A DNA stretch of 64,000 bases from Candidatus Thorarchaeota archaeon (lineage in GTDB: Archaea; Asgardarchaeota; Thorarchaeia; Thorarchaeales; Thorarchaeaceae), in the NCBI GenBank assembly GCA_003345545.1, contig PRDH01000003.1:1-64000 (forward strand), written 5' to 3'. The translations under genes and the position numbers were made by a program. Position 1 is the stretch's first letter. Every line of letters begins with the position of its first letter. The notes beneath the pieces were generated by a model, which was not told where the DNA came from, ran no database searches, and saw nothing but the letters and a program-made list of their open reading frames with translations. Positions 1-9,027 of the stretch are shown piece by piece.

Positions 1-803
1 ACAGCAGAGGGCGACTTGAAGCCGTGATGATGGAGGGTGACCAGGGTATGGTCATTGACCTCTTCAAACCGGACATTCACGAGGGTTTCGGGCTCATCGC
101 CGTGAACCCACGAGAATTCCAGCTCCTTATCAGGAATCATTTTCTTGAAAACCACAGGACCCCTTCCTTCAGCCCACCATGTGTATATTCCAGCGTACTG
201 CCTATCCACAACCGGCCGGTCTGCTCTGATGAAGTGCTTCAGTTTCTCAGGATTCGTCCACACATCAAAGGGCAATGAAGGTGGCGTCTTGCAGATGACA
301 CTGAGCCGGACATCTACAGGGTCGTAACGCGTGATTCTGAGCGGATGATAATCTTCGTAGTTAAATCGCAAAGCAGGAGTGCCCAATTCAGCAGCACTCT
401 TGAAATTGGCTAGGAGCAAGTTCCAGTGTTCAGGTAGATGATAGTTTCTCGCTGAAACTGGTACTGCGCCATGGTTGACCTGAATCATTGTGCCAGGACC
501 TATTGGATTGAACCGGATGACCAGGAGGGTATCCACTCCCATGATTCTCCAGCTGAGAAGGAGAATCTTCTTTTGCTTGACTTCCTTTATCTCCCACTGG
601 TTCGCTATCTCAGGAGTAGTGGGCGCATTCGGTCCAAGAAACCTGATTGCACCTCCAACGCGAATATCGGCACTTATCTCATTCCCCAGCCAGAGGAGCA
701 TCATAATCGGATCAAGGAATGACGCCCAGACTTCGTCTAGAGGTTTGGAGATGCGTATCTGAAGGTGAATCACTGGAAGTATGTCTTCCTTCGGTTCGGC
801 CAT
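1..803 (-). CDS. Tandem SRPBCC (AHSA1-like) domain protein, C-terminus beyond the window
   Basis: Translating the minus strand from the ATG at 803 gives 267 codons without a stop, running off the left edge. Two SRPBCC/AHSA1-like units follow each other: one from about residue 10 (IRISKPLDEVWASFLDP) and one from about residue 165 (VRLSVICKTPPSLPFDVW, later YTWWAEGRGPV and LEFSWVHGDEPE). This alternation of a strand, a P-x-x-EVW helix and a W-rich sheet is typical of the fold, which binds hydrophobic ligands or, in Aha1, Hsp90. The specific ligand cannot be told. The start is supported by AAGGTGG five bases upstream. Several plus-strand reading frames here are antisense shadows. The gene is divergent from the regulator that starts at 994. 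Confidence 0.8.
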   Translation of the reverse strand, partial: MAEPKEDILPVIHLQIRISKPLDEVWASFLDPIMMLLWLGNEISADIRVGGAIRFLGPNAPTTPEIANQWEIKEVKQKKILLLSWRIMGVDTLLVIRFNPIGPGTMIQVNHGAVPVSARNYHLPEHWNLLLANFKSAAELGTPALRFNYEDYHPLRITRYDPVDVRLSVICKTPPSLPFDVWTNPEKLKHFIRADRPVVDRQYAGIYTWWAEGRGPVVFKKMIPDKELEFSWVHGDEPETLVNVRFEEVNDHTLVTLHHHGFKSPSA

Positions 804-993
804 GGCATCCACCTTGTAGCAATTTGACAAGACGATTCACCCTTATCTCTGTGATGGTAAATAACTATTATCATGAAATCGAAGGTACTTTCGATTCACA
901 TCTTTCTGAGAAGACACCAATGACAAGGGTAATATCCGACCTCCTGTATTCTAGGTAGCGAATAGCTAAGTCTAGGCTCGAGGTGGAGAGGCA

Positions 994-2328
994 TTGAAGA
1001 TACGGGTCTTGGTAGTAGACGATGATGAGGACCTTCTTTTTCTTGCCACCAAGTTCTTTGAGAAAGAAGACCAATCGTTTGAATTAGTTGGGGCCAATAC
1101 TGACCAAGAGGCTCTTCAGAAGCTTGAGGAGGAGGACTTCGATGCGATTGTCTGTGATCATTATCTCGGCCCCAAGAGCATGACGGGTCTTGACCTTCTT
1201 GAATGGGTCAGAGAGGGGAATCCTAGTATCCCTTTCATTATCTTTACTGGGCGAAGCCAAGAGGCTGTTGCCATACGGGCTCTCAATCTTGGTGCAGACT
1301 ACTATCTGAAGAAAGGAACCGATGAAGTGCGCGAGCTCTTCAGCCGAATAGCATCACGAATTAAGTCGGAAGTAGAACAGAGGAGGTCTGGAGCGGCACT
1401 TGAAGCCGCATGCGCGAATCTTGAGAAGCGCGAAGCAGAACGCACGGCTGAACTTGAGGAGATGAATGAGCGGCTCATTCGTGAAATAGACGAGCGCCAA
1501 AAGGCAGAGAACTCACTGCTGATGCAACAGGAACTGGGAAACACTCTTTGTCGTACTAGAAACCTAACAGATGCACTGGATGCGATTCTCAAGAGTGCAG
1601 TGCAGCTTGAAGGTGTTGATAGCGGAGGGATCTATCTACTGGATAATCAGACAGGCAAATTCGGTTATTCATCAAACCATGGTCTTTCTGCCCAGTTCCT
1701 TCACAGGTTCTTTAACGAGAGCAAAAATCCATCGATCGATAAGCCAATCTATTTGTCGAAGGCAGATATTCAATCATCTACTATCGTTGAGGGGAGGGAC
1801 GAGAGTCTGACCGCAGCGGCGATTATTCCAGTGTATTCTGAAGACAAGACGATAGCAATCCTGAACTTGGCGTCGCACACCCACAGCGAGATACCTGAGA
1901 GGGTCAAGAGCGCACTAGAGGCGGTTTCGATTCAGATTGCAGCATACATGGCTAGGTTCAATGCGGAGAACATGATCTCAGAATCAAGAACCGGAGTGGA
2001 AACAGTTACAGAATTGCTCGATGACATGTTTCTAGTTGTAGGCAAGGACTCCGAGGTTCTCCATGCCAACAGCGTATTTCTTGAACGATTTGGATTGTCC
2101 CTGAGTGCCCTGGCAAAGAAGCACTTTCATGATCTTTATGAGAGAAAAAGAACGGAGGAAGTCACATCGAGCCTGCAGCAGGCATTCAATGGCAAGAGCG
2201 TGACCCTGGATATTCCCTTGTGCCTTGATGGCGGGAATGCATTGAGAGCCATCACCAGAATAGCTAAGGCAATGCGCGATAACCAAGAGGTACTCTATGT
2301 AATCGTGCATGAAATCAAGTCCCAATAG
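994..2328 (+). CDS. Response regulator receiver protein with coiled coil, GAF and PAS domains
   Basis: The 444-residue protein opens with a CheY-like receiver domain (about 1-120). Acidic pocket residues are D9-D11, the phospho-acceptor is D55 in IVCDHYLGP, T85 lies in IIFTGR, and the conserved Lys is K106. A charged coiled coil follows (about 125-178), then a GAF-like domain (about 180-325) and a PAS-like domain (about 330-440). There is no DNA-binding or kinase output domain, so it probably signals by protein contact; this is common for archaeal receiver proteins. The start is TTG, behind a GGTGGAG-like site. A histidine kinase gene at 3220 is a plausible partner (inference from proximity). 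Confidence 0.85.
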   Translation: MKIRVLVVDDDEDLLFLATKFFEKEDQSFELVGANTDQEALQKLEEEDFDAIVCDHYLGPKSMTGLDLLEWVREGNPSIPFIIFTGRSQEAVAIRALNLGADYYLKKGTDEVRELFSRIASRIKSEVEQRRSGAALEAACANLEKREAERTAELEEMNERLIREIDERQKAENSLLMQQELGNTLCRTRNLTDALDAILKSAVQLEGVDSGGIYLLDNQTGKFGYSSNHGLSAQFLHRFFNESKNPSIDKPIYLSKADIQSSTIVEGRDESLTAAAIIPVYSEDKTIAILNLASHTHSEIPERVKSALEAVSIQIAAYMARFNAENMISESRTGVETVTELLDDMFLVVGKDSEVLHANSVFLERFGLSLSALAKKHFHDLYERKRTEEVTSSLQQAFNGKSVTLDIPLCLDGGNALRAITRIAKAMRDNQEVLYVIVHEIKSQ

Positions 2329-2414
2329 TCATAAATAGTCAGTTGGAAATGAAAAAGTGAATGCAAGTCTACTCTGGTACGCCACATTATCGAACCCGAG
2401 GTTGTCGAAATAGA

Positions 2415-2897
2415 ATGGGTGAAATTAACGGTCTCGTGAAGGGACCTGTGACGAGGCTCTTCGAAAAGGTTGCTCGATGGATAGGACTCTCATCGAATGC
2501 AGGTCCTGTTCTTGCGGCGCTCTTCCTCGAACAATATGGTACAGCTGAGAAACTCAGCTCAGAAGATGTTTGTCGAATCACCGGCTATTCCAGAGCCAAC
2601 GCAGGCCTCATAATCTCCCAGCTGGAAGCCCTCGGCGTTATCGAGGGAGCAAGAGACTATGACCAAACAGGTCGAGGTAGAAAGCGTGTTCTCTACTCAG
2701 TCAATGGAAGTTTCACAGAAGTTTTCGAGTTAGGAGTCATCAGTATTCAGGATAGACTTGATGGAATGACGAGGGACCTGGATAGCATAGAGAACCTTGA
2801 CTCATCCTTCAAGCCGTCGATAGCTCATTTGCTCAAAGAAGTAAGGACTGCAGTAGAGAACAGGCGAGAAGAGCTGCAAGTGACTGTTTCCAAGTAA
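2415..2897 (+). CDS. GbsR/MarR-like winged-helix transcriptional regulator
   Basis: A cytoplasmic protein of about 160 residues. The segment LSSEDVCRITGYSRANAG followed by an LEALGVIE helix and a GRGRKRVLY wing matches GbsR-type winged-helix proteins, which lack the long MarR linker and often control osmolyte or transport genes. The C-terminal half is predicted helical and may dimerise. The frame is open from an ATG at 2361, but the ATG at 2415 fits the family start better because the upstream stretch is Arg-rich and unlike the family. It sits between the receiver protein and the sensor kinase; whether it is their target is unknown. Confidence 0.75.
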   Translation: MGEINGLVKGPVTRLFEKVARWIGLSSNAGPVLAALFLEQYGTAEKLSSEDVCRITGYSRANAGLIISQLEALGVIEGARDYDQTGRGRKRVLYSVNGSFTEVFELGVISIQDRLDGMTRDLDSIENLDSSFKPSIAHLLKEVRTAVENRREELQVTVSK

Positions 2898-3219
2898 TGT
2901 AATCCCTTCGGTCTGCAGCCAGTTACTCATGACTATGACTAGTGGTCTGTCTGATAGAATCGTTTCGACACGCCGGTCGATGCAAGTAGGTCAAAAGCGA
3001 CGCTATCTGTTTCATGCAATTCTTCCCGACTGCCTCACGCTTCTTCACGCAGTTCCAACATCACGGTGGCAGAAGAGAAGTCACTTGCTTGTTTGTCACA
3101 CTCTTACGGTCGCGTTCCTGTAGTTAGCAACGCTTCCACATGTCTGGGGTCTGCAATACATAAGGAGAAAAAGAACCGGGGACAATGTCATTTAGGCTGA
3201 TCAAAAGAGGCTCTAGCTA
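2898..3219. promoter_or_regulatory. Intergenic region of about 320 bases upstream of the PAS histidine kinase
   Basis: No convincing gene is seen. A 64-codon frame (2929-3123) has no family resemblance and an odd composition. A TATA-like CAATACATAAG at 3154-3164 lies about 60 bases before the kinase start and could drive it with a leader of roughly 30 bases. Otherwise nothing is recognised. Confidence 0.35.
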
Positions 3220-5046
3220 GTGGCTCGCGAACGTCAAGACGGAAGCAGTATGGATTTCGATTCTCTCGAAGAGCTGCTCAGACACCGAGTCCTCCTAGAG
3301 TCTTTGAGTGAAGGCTTCGGAGTTGTTGACGAGAAGAATGCCTTCTCCTATGTTAATAGAAGATTCGGTGAATTGCTGGGTTACTCGACAGGAGAGATGA
3401 TTGGTAGGCCAATATCTGAATTCCTCGATCAACACAATCGCAAGGTTCAGCTTGAACATATCTCCAAGCGTGCGCAAGGGCTGACGTCCAAGTATGAACT
3501 ACAATGGATATCTAAATCGCAACGCATGATTCCGACACTTGTCTCAGGTGTGCCTATCATTGATAAGAAGGGCCATTTCAGAGGGTCATTCGCAGTAATC
3601 ACTGATCTGTCAGGTTATAGAGCCGCAGAGAACAAGTACCGGATGCTGGCTGAGCAGTCACTACAAGGACTCACGATAATTCAGAACGAGAAATACGTGT
3701 ATGTCAATCCGGCGTTTGGCAAAATTGTAGGCTATACACCGGAAGAGATTGTTGCCATGCCATCTGACGTCGCATGGGACTTGATTCATCCCGAAGACAA
3801 AAAACTCCTTCTCAGGATTGCTGAGAATAGAGATTCAGGCAAACCTGTACCGATGCCTTATGTATACCGATTCATCCACAGAGACGGGAGCGTCAGATGG
3901 GTTGAGGCATTCTCAGGGAGCATCGAGTACGAAGGAGCACTAGCATTACAGGTTCTTATTATCGACATAACCGATGTGAAGGAGTTCGAGGAGAATCTCA
4001 AGAGGTCCGAGGCAAAGTACCGGAATTTGGCGGAGCAATCACCTCAGGGTATCACTATCATGGCAGAGAACAGGGTCCTCTACTACAATCCCGCGTTCAA
4101 GGAACTTGTCGGATATGACGATGATGAACTAAGGCGCATGTCTGTAGATGACACATGGAATCTGGTTCATCCCGATGACCGAGAGGACCTCACCAAAAGA
4201 ATGCGAAACAAGATTGCGGGAAGAGGGACTGCTCCAAGATACGAATATCGATACGTGAGGAAGAATGGAGAAACTCGATGGGTAGAGAGCTATTCCAGCC
4301 AGGTCGAATATGATGGACAGCCGGCAATTCAAACCGTGATAGTCGATATTACGGGGAGACGGCAATCAGAGAGGGAGTTAAGATCTGCCAAGGATAGAGC
4401 CCTCCTCTATCTTGATCTCATGGGTCACGACCTGACACAGCAGCTACAAGTGATTCTCAACAGTGCGGCGCTCATGATGAGTGCGACAGATGAGAGTGTC
4501 CAGAATTCATTCTACAAAGTCATCGGAGATGCGATAAAGCGTTGCTCAAGGATTATTCAGGAAGCGAACTCTACAGAGCAGCTCCTTTCAGTGCCGCTCA
4601 TTGAGAGATCCCTGACGCAGGCAGTCACTACATGTATTGAAGCCATGTCCCATGCTGAGAATATCACTTTTGAAACACTCATCATGGGAGGAAACGCCGA
4701 AGTAGTGGCGGATGAGTACCTCGAACTCATGATCTCCAATATTCTGATGAACGCAGTAGAGCACAATGTCAAGGAACGGAAGAAGGTATGGATTCGCCTC
4801 GAGCCATCGGGCCCAGACTATCTCCTCTCCATCAGTGATGACGGACCTGGCATTCCCGATTCTACCAAAGCTGGGCTGTTTGATATGTCACGGAGATTCG
4901 GGGGACTGGGTCTCCACACAGTGAACCATCTTGTTGAGAAATACGGGGGCAGAATAGAACTCCATGACAGAGTTCCAGAAGACTACTCGCACGGGCTAGA
5001 AGTGAGGATATGGCTTCCGAAACTCATTAGGCAGGAAGTTGAGTGA
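3220..5046 (+). CDS. Cytoplasmic histidine kinase with three PAS domains
   Basis: The 608-residue protein has three PAS units at about 22-135, 138-255 and 265-385. The second and third are close repeats (YRMLAEQSLQGLTI against YRNLAEQSPQGITI), each ending in a VIVDITGR-type PAC motif. The kinase core follows: phospho-acceptor H403 in LMGHDLTQQLQ, N-box around N510 (ISNILMNAVEHN), G1 box at 539-544 (DDGPGI) and G2 at 560-564 (GGLGL). No membrane segment is present, so it should sense an intracellular cue through the PAS domains. The start is GTG, and an ATG 10 codons later is also possible. The likely partner is the receiver protein at 994. Confidence 0.9.
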   Translation: MARERQDGSSMDFDSLEELLRHRVLLESLSEGFGVVDEKNAFSYVNRRFGELLGYSTGEMIGRPISEFLDQHNRKVQLEHISKRAQGLTSKYELQWISKSQRMIPTLVSGVPIIDKKGHFRGSFAVITDLSGYRAAENKYRMLAEQSLQGLTIIQNEKYVYVNPAFGKIVGYTPEEIVAMPSDVAWDLIHPEDKKLLLRIAENRDSGKPVPMPYVYRFIHRDGSVRWVEAFSGSIEYEGALALQVLIIDITDVKEFEENLKRSEAKYRNLAEQSPQGITIMAENRVLYYNPAFKELVGYDDDELRRMSVDDTWNLVHPDDREDLTKRMRNKIAGRGTAPRYEYRYVRKNGETRWVESYSSQVEYDGQPAIQTVIVDITGRRQSERELRSAKDRALLYLDLMGHDLTQQLQVILNSAALMMSATDESVQNSFYKVIGDAIKRCSRIIQEANSTEQLLSVPLIERSLTQAVTTCIEAMSHAENITFETLIMGGNAEVVADEYLELMISNILMNAVEHNVKERKKVWIRLEPSGPDYLLSISDDGPGIPDSTKAGLFDMSRRFGGLGLHTVNHLVEKYGGRIELHDRVPEDYSHGLEVRIWLPKLIRQEVE

Positions 5047-5133
5047 TTACCCTTTACTGGCATTGCTCACTCCTTCCGGTCAGTATTCTGAAGGGGCGTC
5101 AGAAAGCCAATTGCCATTCAGCAATCATCGCAT

Positions 5134-5988
5134 TCATCCGTTGAGAACTCTGATGTCATCATCACTTCTTGCCCCAAGACCAATTTCCACTGCGCGTTTG
5201 ATCTGAGGGATACTCCAGACGTCCATCTTCAGTTTGTTATCCGCACCGCAGCATTGGATTGTACGAACTCCTTCAACATCTATGGCCACCATATCCCCGC
5301 TGGCCAGTATCAGATTCGGTGTAGAACAAGTGCCTGATGCAGGACCACCAGTGATGAAGCAAGTCCTCGCATCCATTACGATCAATTCGGGTTTAAAATA
5401 CGATGCGATATCCGCAATCTTCGGTTCCAAGTCATGCACGTGCATTCTAATCCGTTCTGAGTGCTTCAGCCAACCGACGAACAGCTTCATGCTCCCTGTG
5501 TATCTCGCCAGGAAATGGGTCTTCAGACAGGGTGCAAGAACCGTCTTCCCACGGTCCAGAAGAGGTCTTCCGATTGAACCGCTCTTCATGTATTTCCCTT
5601 GCGGAAAGTCCACCTTAATCCAATCATGCTCATCAAGGAAAATCAATTCAGCATCGAGTTCTTGGGCAACCTTCGTAAGGCCTATTGATTCAGCTACTCC
5701 GCGTGTCGAGACTCGCATAGTTGAGCTGTCTATGATTTTGAGTTTTCCAGCTCCAGTTTCGAGAATCAGTTGCCCAAGCGCTCTGATGAAGTTGGGATCG
5801 CTTGAAGCAGGATAAGGATCTGCGGTATTCAAATTTGGTTTAATGGTCACAGTGTCATCCCTGTTGATGACCTTCTCAAACCCGCCAATCAGCCTGACAG
5901 CTTCTTCGACAGTGTGCTTCAGGTCACCAGAGAATGGAATCTTGCTTACAAGATACCGGCCATCGGCCATATATGGCGAATTCGTCAT
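5134..5988 (-). CDS. DUF362 domain protein
   Basis: The 284-residue protein matches the DUF362 family along its length. It has a VTIKPNLNTADPYPASSDP segment near residue 50, the LIIDSS-like KLKIIDSSTM strand, APCLKTHFLARYTGSMK in the middle, and IVMDARTCFITGGP towards the end. Many family members carry 4Fe-4S ferredoxin motifs; none are seen here, so this is the short form. The molecular function of DUF362 is not established. The ATG at 5988 is chosen because AGAAGAG lies just upstream; an ATG six codons later is possible. It converges on the histidine kinase. Confidence 0.8.
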   Translation of the reverse strand: MTNSPYMADGRYLVSKIPFSGDLKHTVEEAVRLIGGFEKVINRDDTVTIKPNLNTADPYPASSDPNFIRALGQLILETGAGKLKIIDSSTMRVSTRGVAESIGLTKVAQELDAELIFLDEHDWIKVDFPQGKYMKSGSIGRPLLDRGKTVLAPCLKTHFLARYTGSMKLFVGWLKHSERIRMHVHDLEPKIADIASYFKPELIVMDARTCFITGGPASGTCSTPNLILASGDMVAIDVEGVRTIQCCGADNKLKMDVWSIPQIKRAVEIGLGARSDDDIRVLNG

Positions 5989-6127
5989 GTTTGCTCTTCT
6001 GCCATATAGATCTCAAACATGAAATGCTTTGCTGTAGAGCTCATTACTTCACCAATTCTCCGCAATATCAGTAAGGCTACCTGAAATCAGGATAATAGCG
6101 TACCATGATCATCACAAAGGGTTTCCT

Positions 6128-6841
6128 ATGGCAAGAGAAAGAGGCTACTCGTTTGGACTGCTAATCCCGATTGTTGTCTTGTTTATCGTCATGTTTGGAA
6201 TAGGCGAACGATGGCTACTGGTACCGATTGCTGTCCTGTTGATAATCTTCATCGTGGATGCAATTGAAACCGGCCAAATCAAGAAACGAGAAGAGCAGAC
6301 GGATCATTGGAAAGCTCCGCAACCTGCAACAAGCGTGTCAGGATACGAATCTGGCCAATCCGCCATGGGAGTAAGACCCATCTACGACCAGAAGAAACAG
6401 AAGGAGCAAGGAGTAACTTGCGGAACACTGGTTCCAATCATCATTGTGGGATGGTTGTACTGGGAGTCGCGGTCTTGGGTCTTCCTCATTCCCCTCCTTT
6501 TCCTTGTTATCGGACTACTGGAGAATCTGTCGAAGGGTGTGAGAGGAAAGTCAAGAATCAAAGAGGAAATAGAGAGAGAGAAGGTAGGGACAGTGGCAGA
6601 CCTATCAGACAAGACTGGTTTGTCTGAGGAGAGGATACGGCAACATATAGTGACTGAAAAAAGAAGCGGCTCAACAGACATCTGGTTTGATCCATCATCC
6701 GGTGAAATCACCCATTCGCCAGTTCGTGCAGCGGATGAATCCATCAGGTCGTCAGTTGGCTGTCTGTATTGCGGATTTGCCCTGAAGCCTGAAGATAGGT
6801 TCTGCCCATTCTGTGGGGCACCCATCAAGGCCACCCAGTGA
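6128..6841 (+). CDS. Membrane protein with two hydrophobic hairpins, HTH-like segment and C-terminal zinc ribbon
   Basis: The 237-residue protein has two pairs of hydrophobic segments (about 9-45 and 98-130), separated by a polar loop. Next is a helix-turn-helix-like stretch (VADLSDKTGLSEERIRQHI, about 158-176) and a C-terminal double-CxxC zinc ribbon (CLYCGFALKPEDRFCPFCG, about 213-231). This combination suggests a membrane-tethered regulator or assembly factor, but the family is not recognised. Its stop is next to the promoter of the protease gene downstream. Confidence 0.7.
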   Translation: MARERGYSFGLLIPIVVLFIVMFGIGERWLLVPIAVLLIIFIVDAIETGQIKKREEQTDHWKAPQPATSVSGYESGQSAMGVRPIYDQKKQKEQGVTCGTLVPIIIVGWLYWESRSWVFLIPLLFLVIGLLENLSKGVRGKSRIKEEIEREKVGTVADLSDKTGLSEERIRQHIVTEKRSGSTDIWFDPSSGEITHSPVRAADESIRSSVGCLYCGFALKPEDRFCPFCGAPIKATQ

Positions 6842-6895
6842 GCCTTCTGTCTGCCTCTCAAGCGACCCCTTTTGTTGATGGAAGCACAAAAGAAC

Positions 6896-6906
6896 AGATT
6901 AATATT
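6896..6906 (+). promoter_or_regulatory. TATA-like element for the HtrA-type protease gene
   Basis: AGATTAATATT is centred about 26 bases before the ATG at 6928. That spacing predicts a leaderless transcript starting at or next to the ATG. It argues against the longer GTG start at 6838, which overlaps the upstream gene. Confidence 0.45.
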
Positions 6907-6927
6907 CTCTTTATTATTGTTAATAGT

Positions 6928-7857
6928 ATGTTTCTAGAACTTGAGAAAAGAATAGTTGAAGTGGTCCAGCGAGTTGTTCCTTGTGTGGTAAGCGTATCTA
7001 CAACGCTTCTGGCAAGAACACAGCTCTCTAACATAGTTCCTGTTGAAGGTCAGGGCTCCGGTGTTATCCTAACAGATTCCGGTTTCATTGCAACCAATGC
7101 TCATGTAGTGGAAGGCGCGCGAGACGTTGAAGTGACTCTCTATAATGGGCAGACATTCAAAGCTGTTGTTGTCGGAGAATCCAAGACGCGGGACCTGGCA
7201 ATTCTGAAAATCGAGACAAAAGGACTCGTTCCGATAGAGATGGGAAACTCGAGTTCACTTAAGGTCGGGCAATTCGCCATCGCTGTTGGGAACCCGCTTG
7301 GTCTAGGTTCTTCTGTGACTCTAGGGATGGTCAGTGCAATAGATAGGACGATTCAGGGTGAAGGCTCATTCCTAGAGGGGTTGATTCAGACTTCAGCCCA
7401 GATTAATCCAGGCAATAGTGGCGGCGCCCTAGTAGACTCTACAGGAAAGCTCATCGGAGTTCCGACGGCAATGATTCCATGGAGCCAAGGAATAGGCTTC
7501 GCCATCGGTGTAGATGCCCTCAAGGATGTCTACGACGAGCTCATCGAGACTGGCACTGTAAGAACTCCATGGATGGGCATTGTTGGTGTTTCATTGAACA
7601 AGGGGATAGCATCTCATTATGGACTTGCGGTGGACAAAGGAGCACTGCTACTAGAGGTGCTCAGAGGTCCTTCGCGCGCTGCAGGTCTTCGACCAGGTGA
7701 TGTCATTGTCGCTATCGACGAGGTAGAGGTAAAGAGCATGGAAGACCTCAGAAAGAAAGTCGTGCGAGGAAAGGTCGGACAGAAACTACGAGTGAGATTG
7801 TTCAGAGACCGCGAGATACTGGAAACATATATTCAACTGATATCAGCTCCCCAGTGA
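6928..7857 (+). CDS. HtrA/DegP-like trypsin-type serine protease with one PDZ domain
   Basis: The protein of about 309 residues holds the S1C catalytic triad: H59 in ATNAHVV, D89 in TRDLAILK and S164 in NPGNSGG. A PDZ domain follows (about 215-305, with the GLRPGDVIVAIDEVEV carboxylate-binding region). Bacterial DegP/DegS proteins carry a signal peptide or anchor. Here neither the chosen start nor the longer GTG start at 6838 gives one, so a cytoplasmic protease is implied (inference). The ATG at 6928 is favoured by the TATA element just upstream and by the usual family start. It ends one base before the convergent transporter gene. Confidence 0.9.
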   Translation: MFLELEKRIVEVVQRVVPCVVSVSTTLLARTQLSNIVPVEGQGSGVILTDSGFIATNAHVVEGARDVEVTLYNGQTFKAVVVGESKTRDLAILKIETKGLVPIEMGNSSSLKVGQFAIAVGNPLGLGSSVTLGMVSAIDRTIQGEGSFLEGLIQTSAQINPGNSGGALVDSTGKLIGVPTAMIPWSQGIGFAIGVDALKDVYDELIETGTVRTPWMGIVGVSLNKGIASHYGLAVDKGALLLEVLRGPSRAAGLRPGDVIVAIDEVEVKSMEDLRKKVVRGKVGQKLRVRLFRDREILETYIQLISAPQ

Positions 7858-7858
7858 A

Positions 7859-8764
7859 TCAGAAACCGACCACGACAAGTACAACTCCAAAAAGTGTTGC
7901 AATGATTCCGCCCACTGCGAGTGGCGTCAGTCTCTCTTTGAGGATTAATACTGACACGGGTATTGCGAAGAGAGGTGCTGTTGACGAGATAACAGACATA
8001 ATTGCTGCACCTACTGAAGCGACCGCGGTAACGAAGAAAATCGAGCCTACACCCATTCCGAAGAAACCGGCAATACTCACCCGAACGACCGCCTTTCTTG
8101 TAGGTCTTGTCATCCCTTGATGACGTGCAAACGCAAACAGAGGGATGAATGCAATAGAACCAAAGACGACACGTACAAAATTGCCGCTGATTGGATCAAC
8201 GCCCTCAATACCGACTTGCAGGACGATTATTCCAACTGCGTATAGGGCTGAAGTCGTAATTGCCCCGGCGATTCCCCATAGGTCAAGCCTGTGTGGAATA
8301 TCGTTGTCCTTTCCGTTTCTATTCTGTTCATTCGACAGTAGGATCACGCCGAGGACAGCAACAGCTACTCCAACAAGCCTCGAGAGGATTAGGGGCTCAG
8401 CTAGAAAAACCACGGTGAGGAAATATGTAATGATCGGAAAAGACATGGCAATAGGGAATGCATAGGAAACCCCGATTCGTTGCTGGCTCCAAAGATACAC
8501 CGTATCTCCAATCACTGCTCCCAGTATGGAAGATAACGCCAAAAAGGCAACGGCTGCAAGCGGCAGAAATATGGAATCAACTCCAGGTAGGAGAAATACC
8601 ATGAAAACCATGAGCGGCATCGCGACCCACATCTTGATCGAACTTGCGGCGACCGGTCCAATTTCTCTCGCCTGAGAGCGATAGACAACCACAGACCATC
8701 CGTAGAGGGCTGTTCCTAGAAGTCCTATCATGCTGCCCATGAGAAGCTCCGGGGTGACCTGCAT
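7859..8764 (-). CDS. EamA/DMT-family transporter (10 membrane segments)
   Basis: The 301-residue hydrophobic protein has the two-fold EamA repeat. Each half contains five membrane segments and ends in the usual small-residue-rich helix. The motif SYAFPIAMSFPIITYFL in the first half recurs in the paralogue at 11927 (TRAFPISMSYPLMVYAL). Family members export or import metabolites such as amino acids or nucleotides; the substrate cannot be told. It is divergent from the ABC-2 operon and may share its upstream region. Confidence 0.85.
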   Translation of the reverse strand: MQVTPELLMGSMIGLLGTALYGWSVVVYRSQAREIGPVAASSIKMWVAMPLMVFMVFLLPGVDSIFLPLAAVAFLALSSILGAVIGDTVYLWSQQRIGVSYAFPIAMSFPIITYFLTVVFLAEPLILSRLVGVAVAVLGVILLSNEQNRNGKDNDIPHRLDLWGIAGAITTSALYAVGIIVLQVGIEGVDPISGNFVRVVFGSIAFIPLFAFARHQGMTRPTRKAVVRVSIAGFFGMGVGSIFFVTAVASVGAAIMSVISSTAPLFAIPVSVLILKERLTPLAVGGIIATLFGVVLVVVGF

Positions 8765-9027
8765 GAATGGTCGTGAAAGAGAATCGCCCTAATACTCTAT
8801 TGGAAGGACAGAGGATCAACGAGGACTTCATTCCGCGCGTATGTGGTAAGATTCATATGGAAACTCACAATCCCCGAGCGACAGGTGTTTACACATGCTC
8901 ACGATACCTAAAGGGGAATAGAACCCGAGGACGGACTTTTCTCACTCGGGTCAAATCAGGCCTGAGTGAACATCCTGGGCTTTTCGGACACCGACACTCT
9001 CGCCCACTTGTGGGGAGGTATTGGAAG

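Noticed and set aside
2929..3123. 64-codon frame between the GbsR and kinase genes
   Set aside because: No ribosome-binding site, no recognisable motif and an odd composition.
8767..9027. Upstream extension of the ABC-2 ATPase frame
   Set aside because: The 87 residues are Arg/His-rich, unlike any ATPase start, and lie right beside the divergent gene. A GGAGG-supported TTG at 9028 fits the family.
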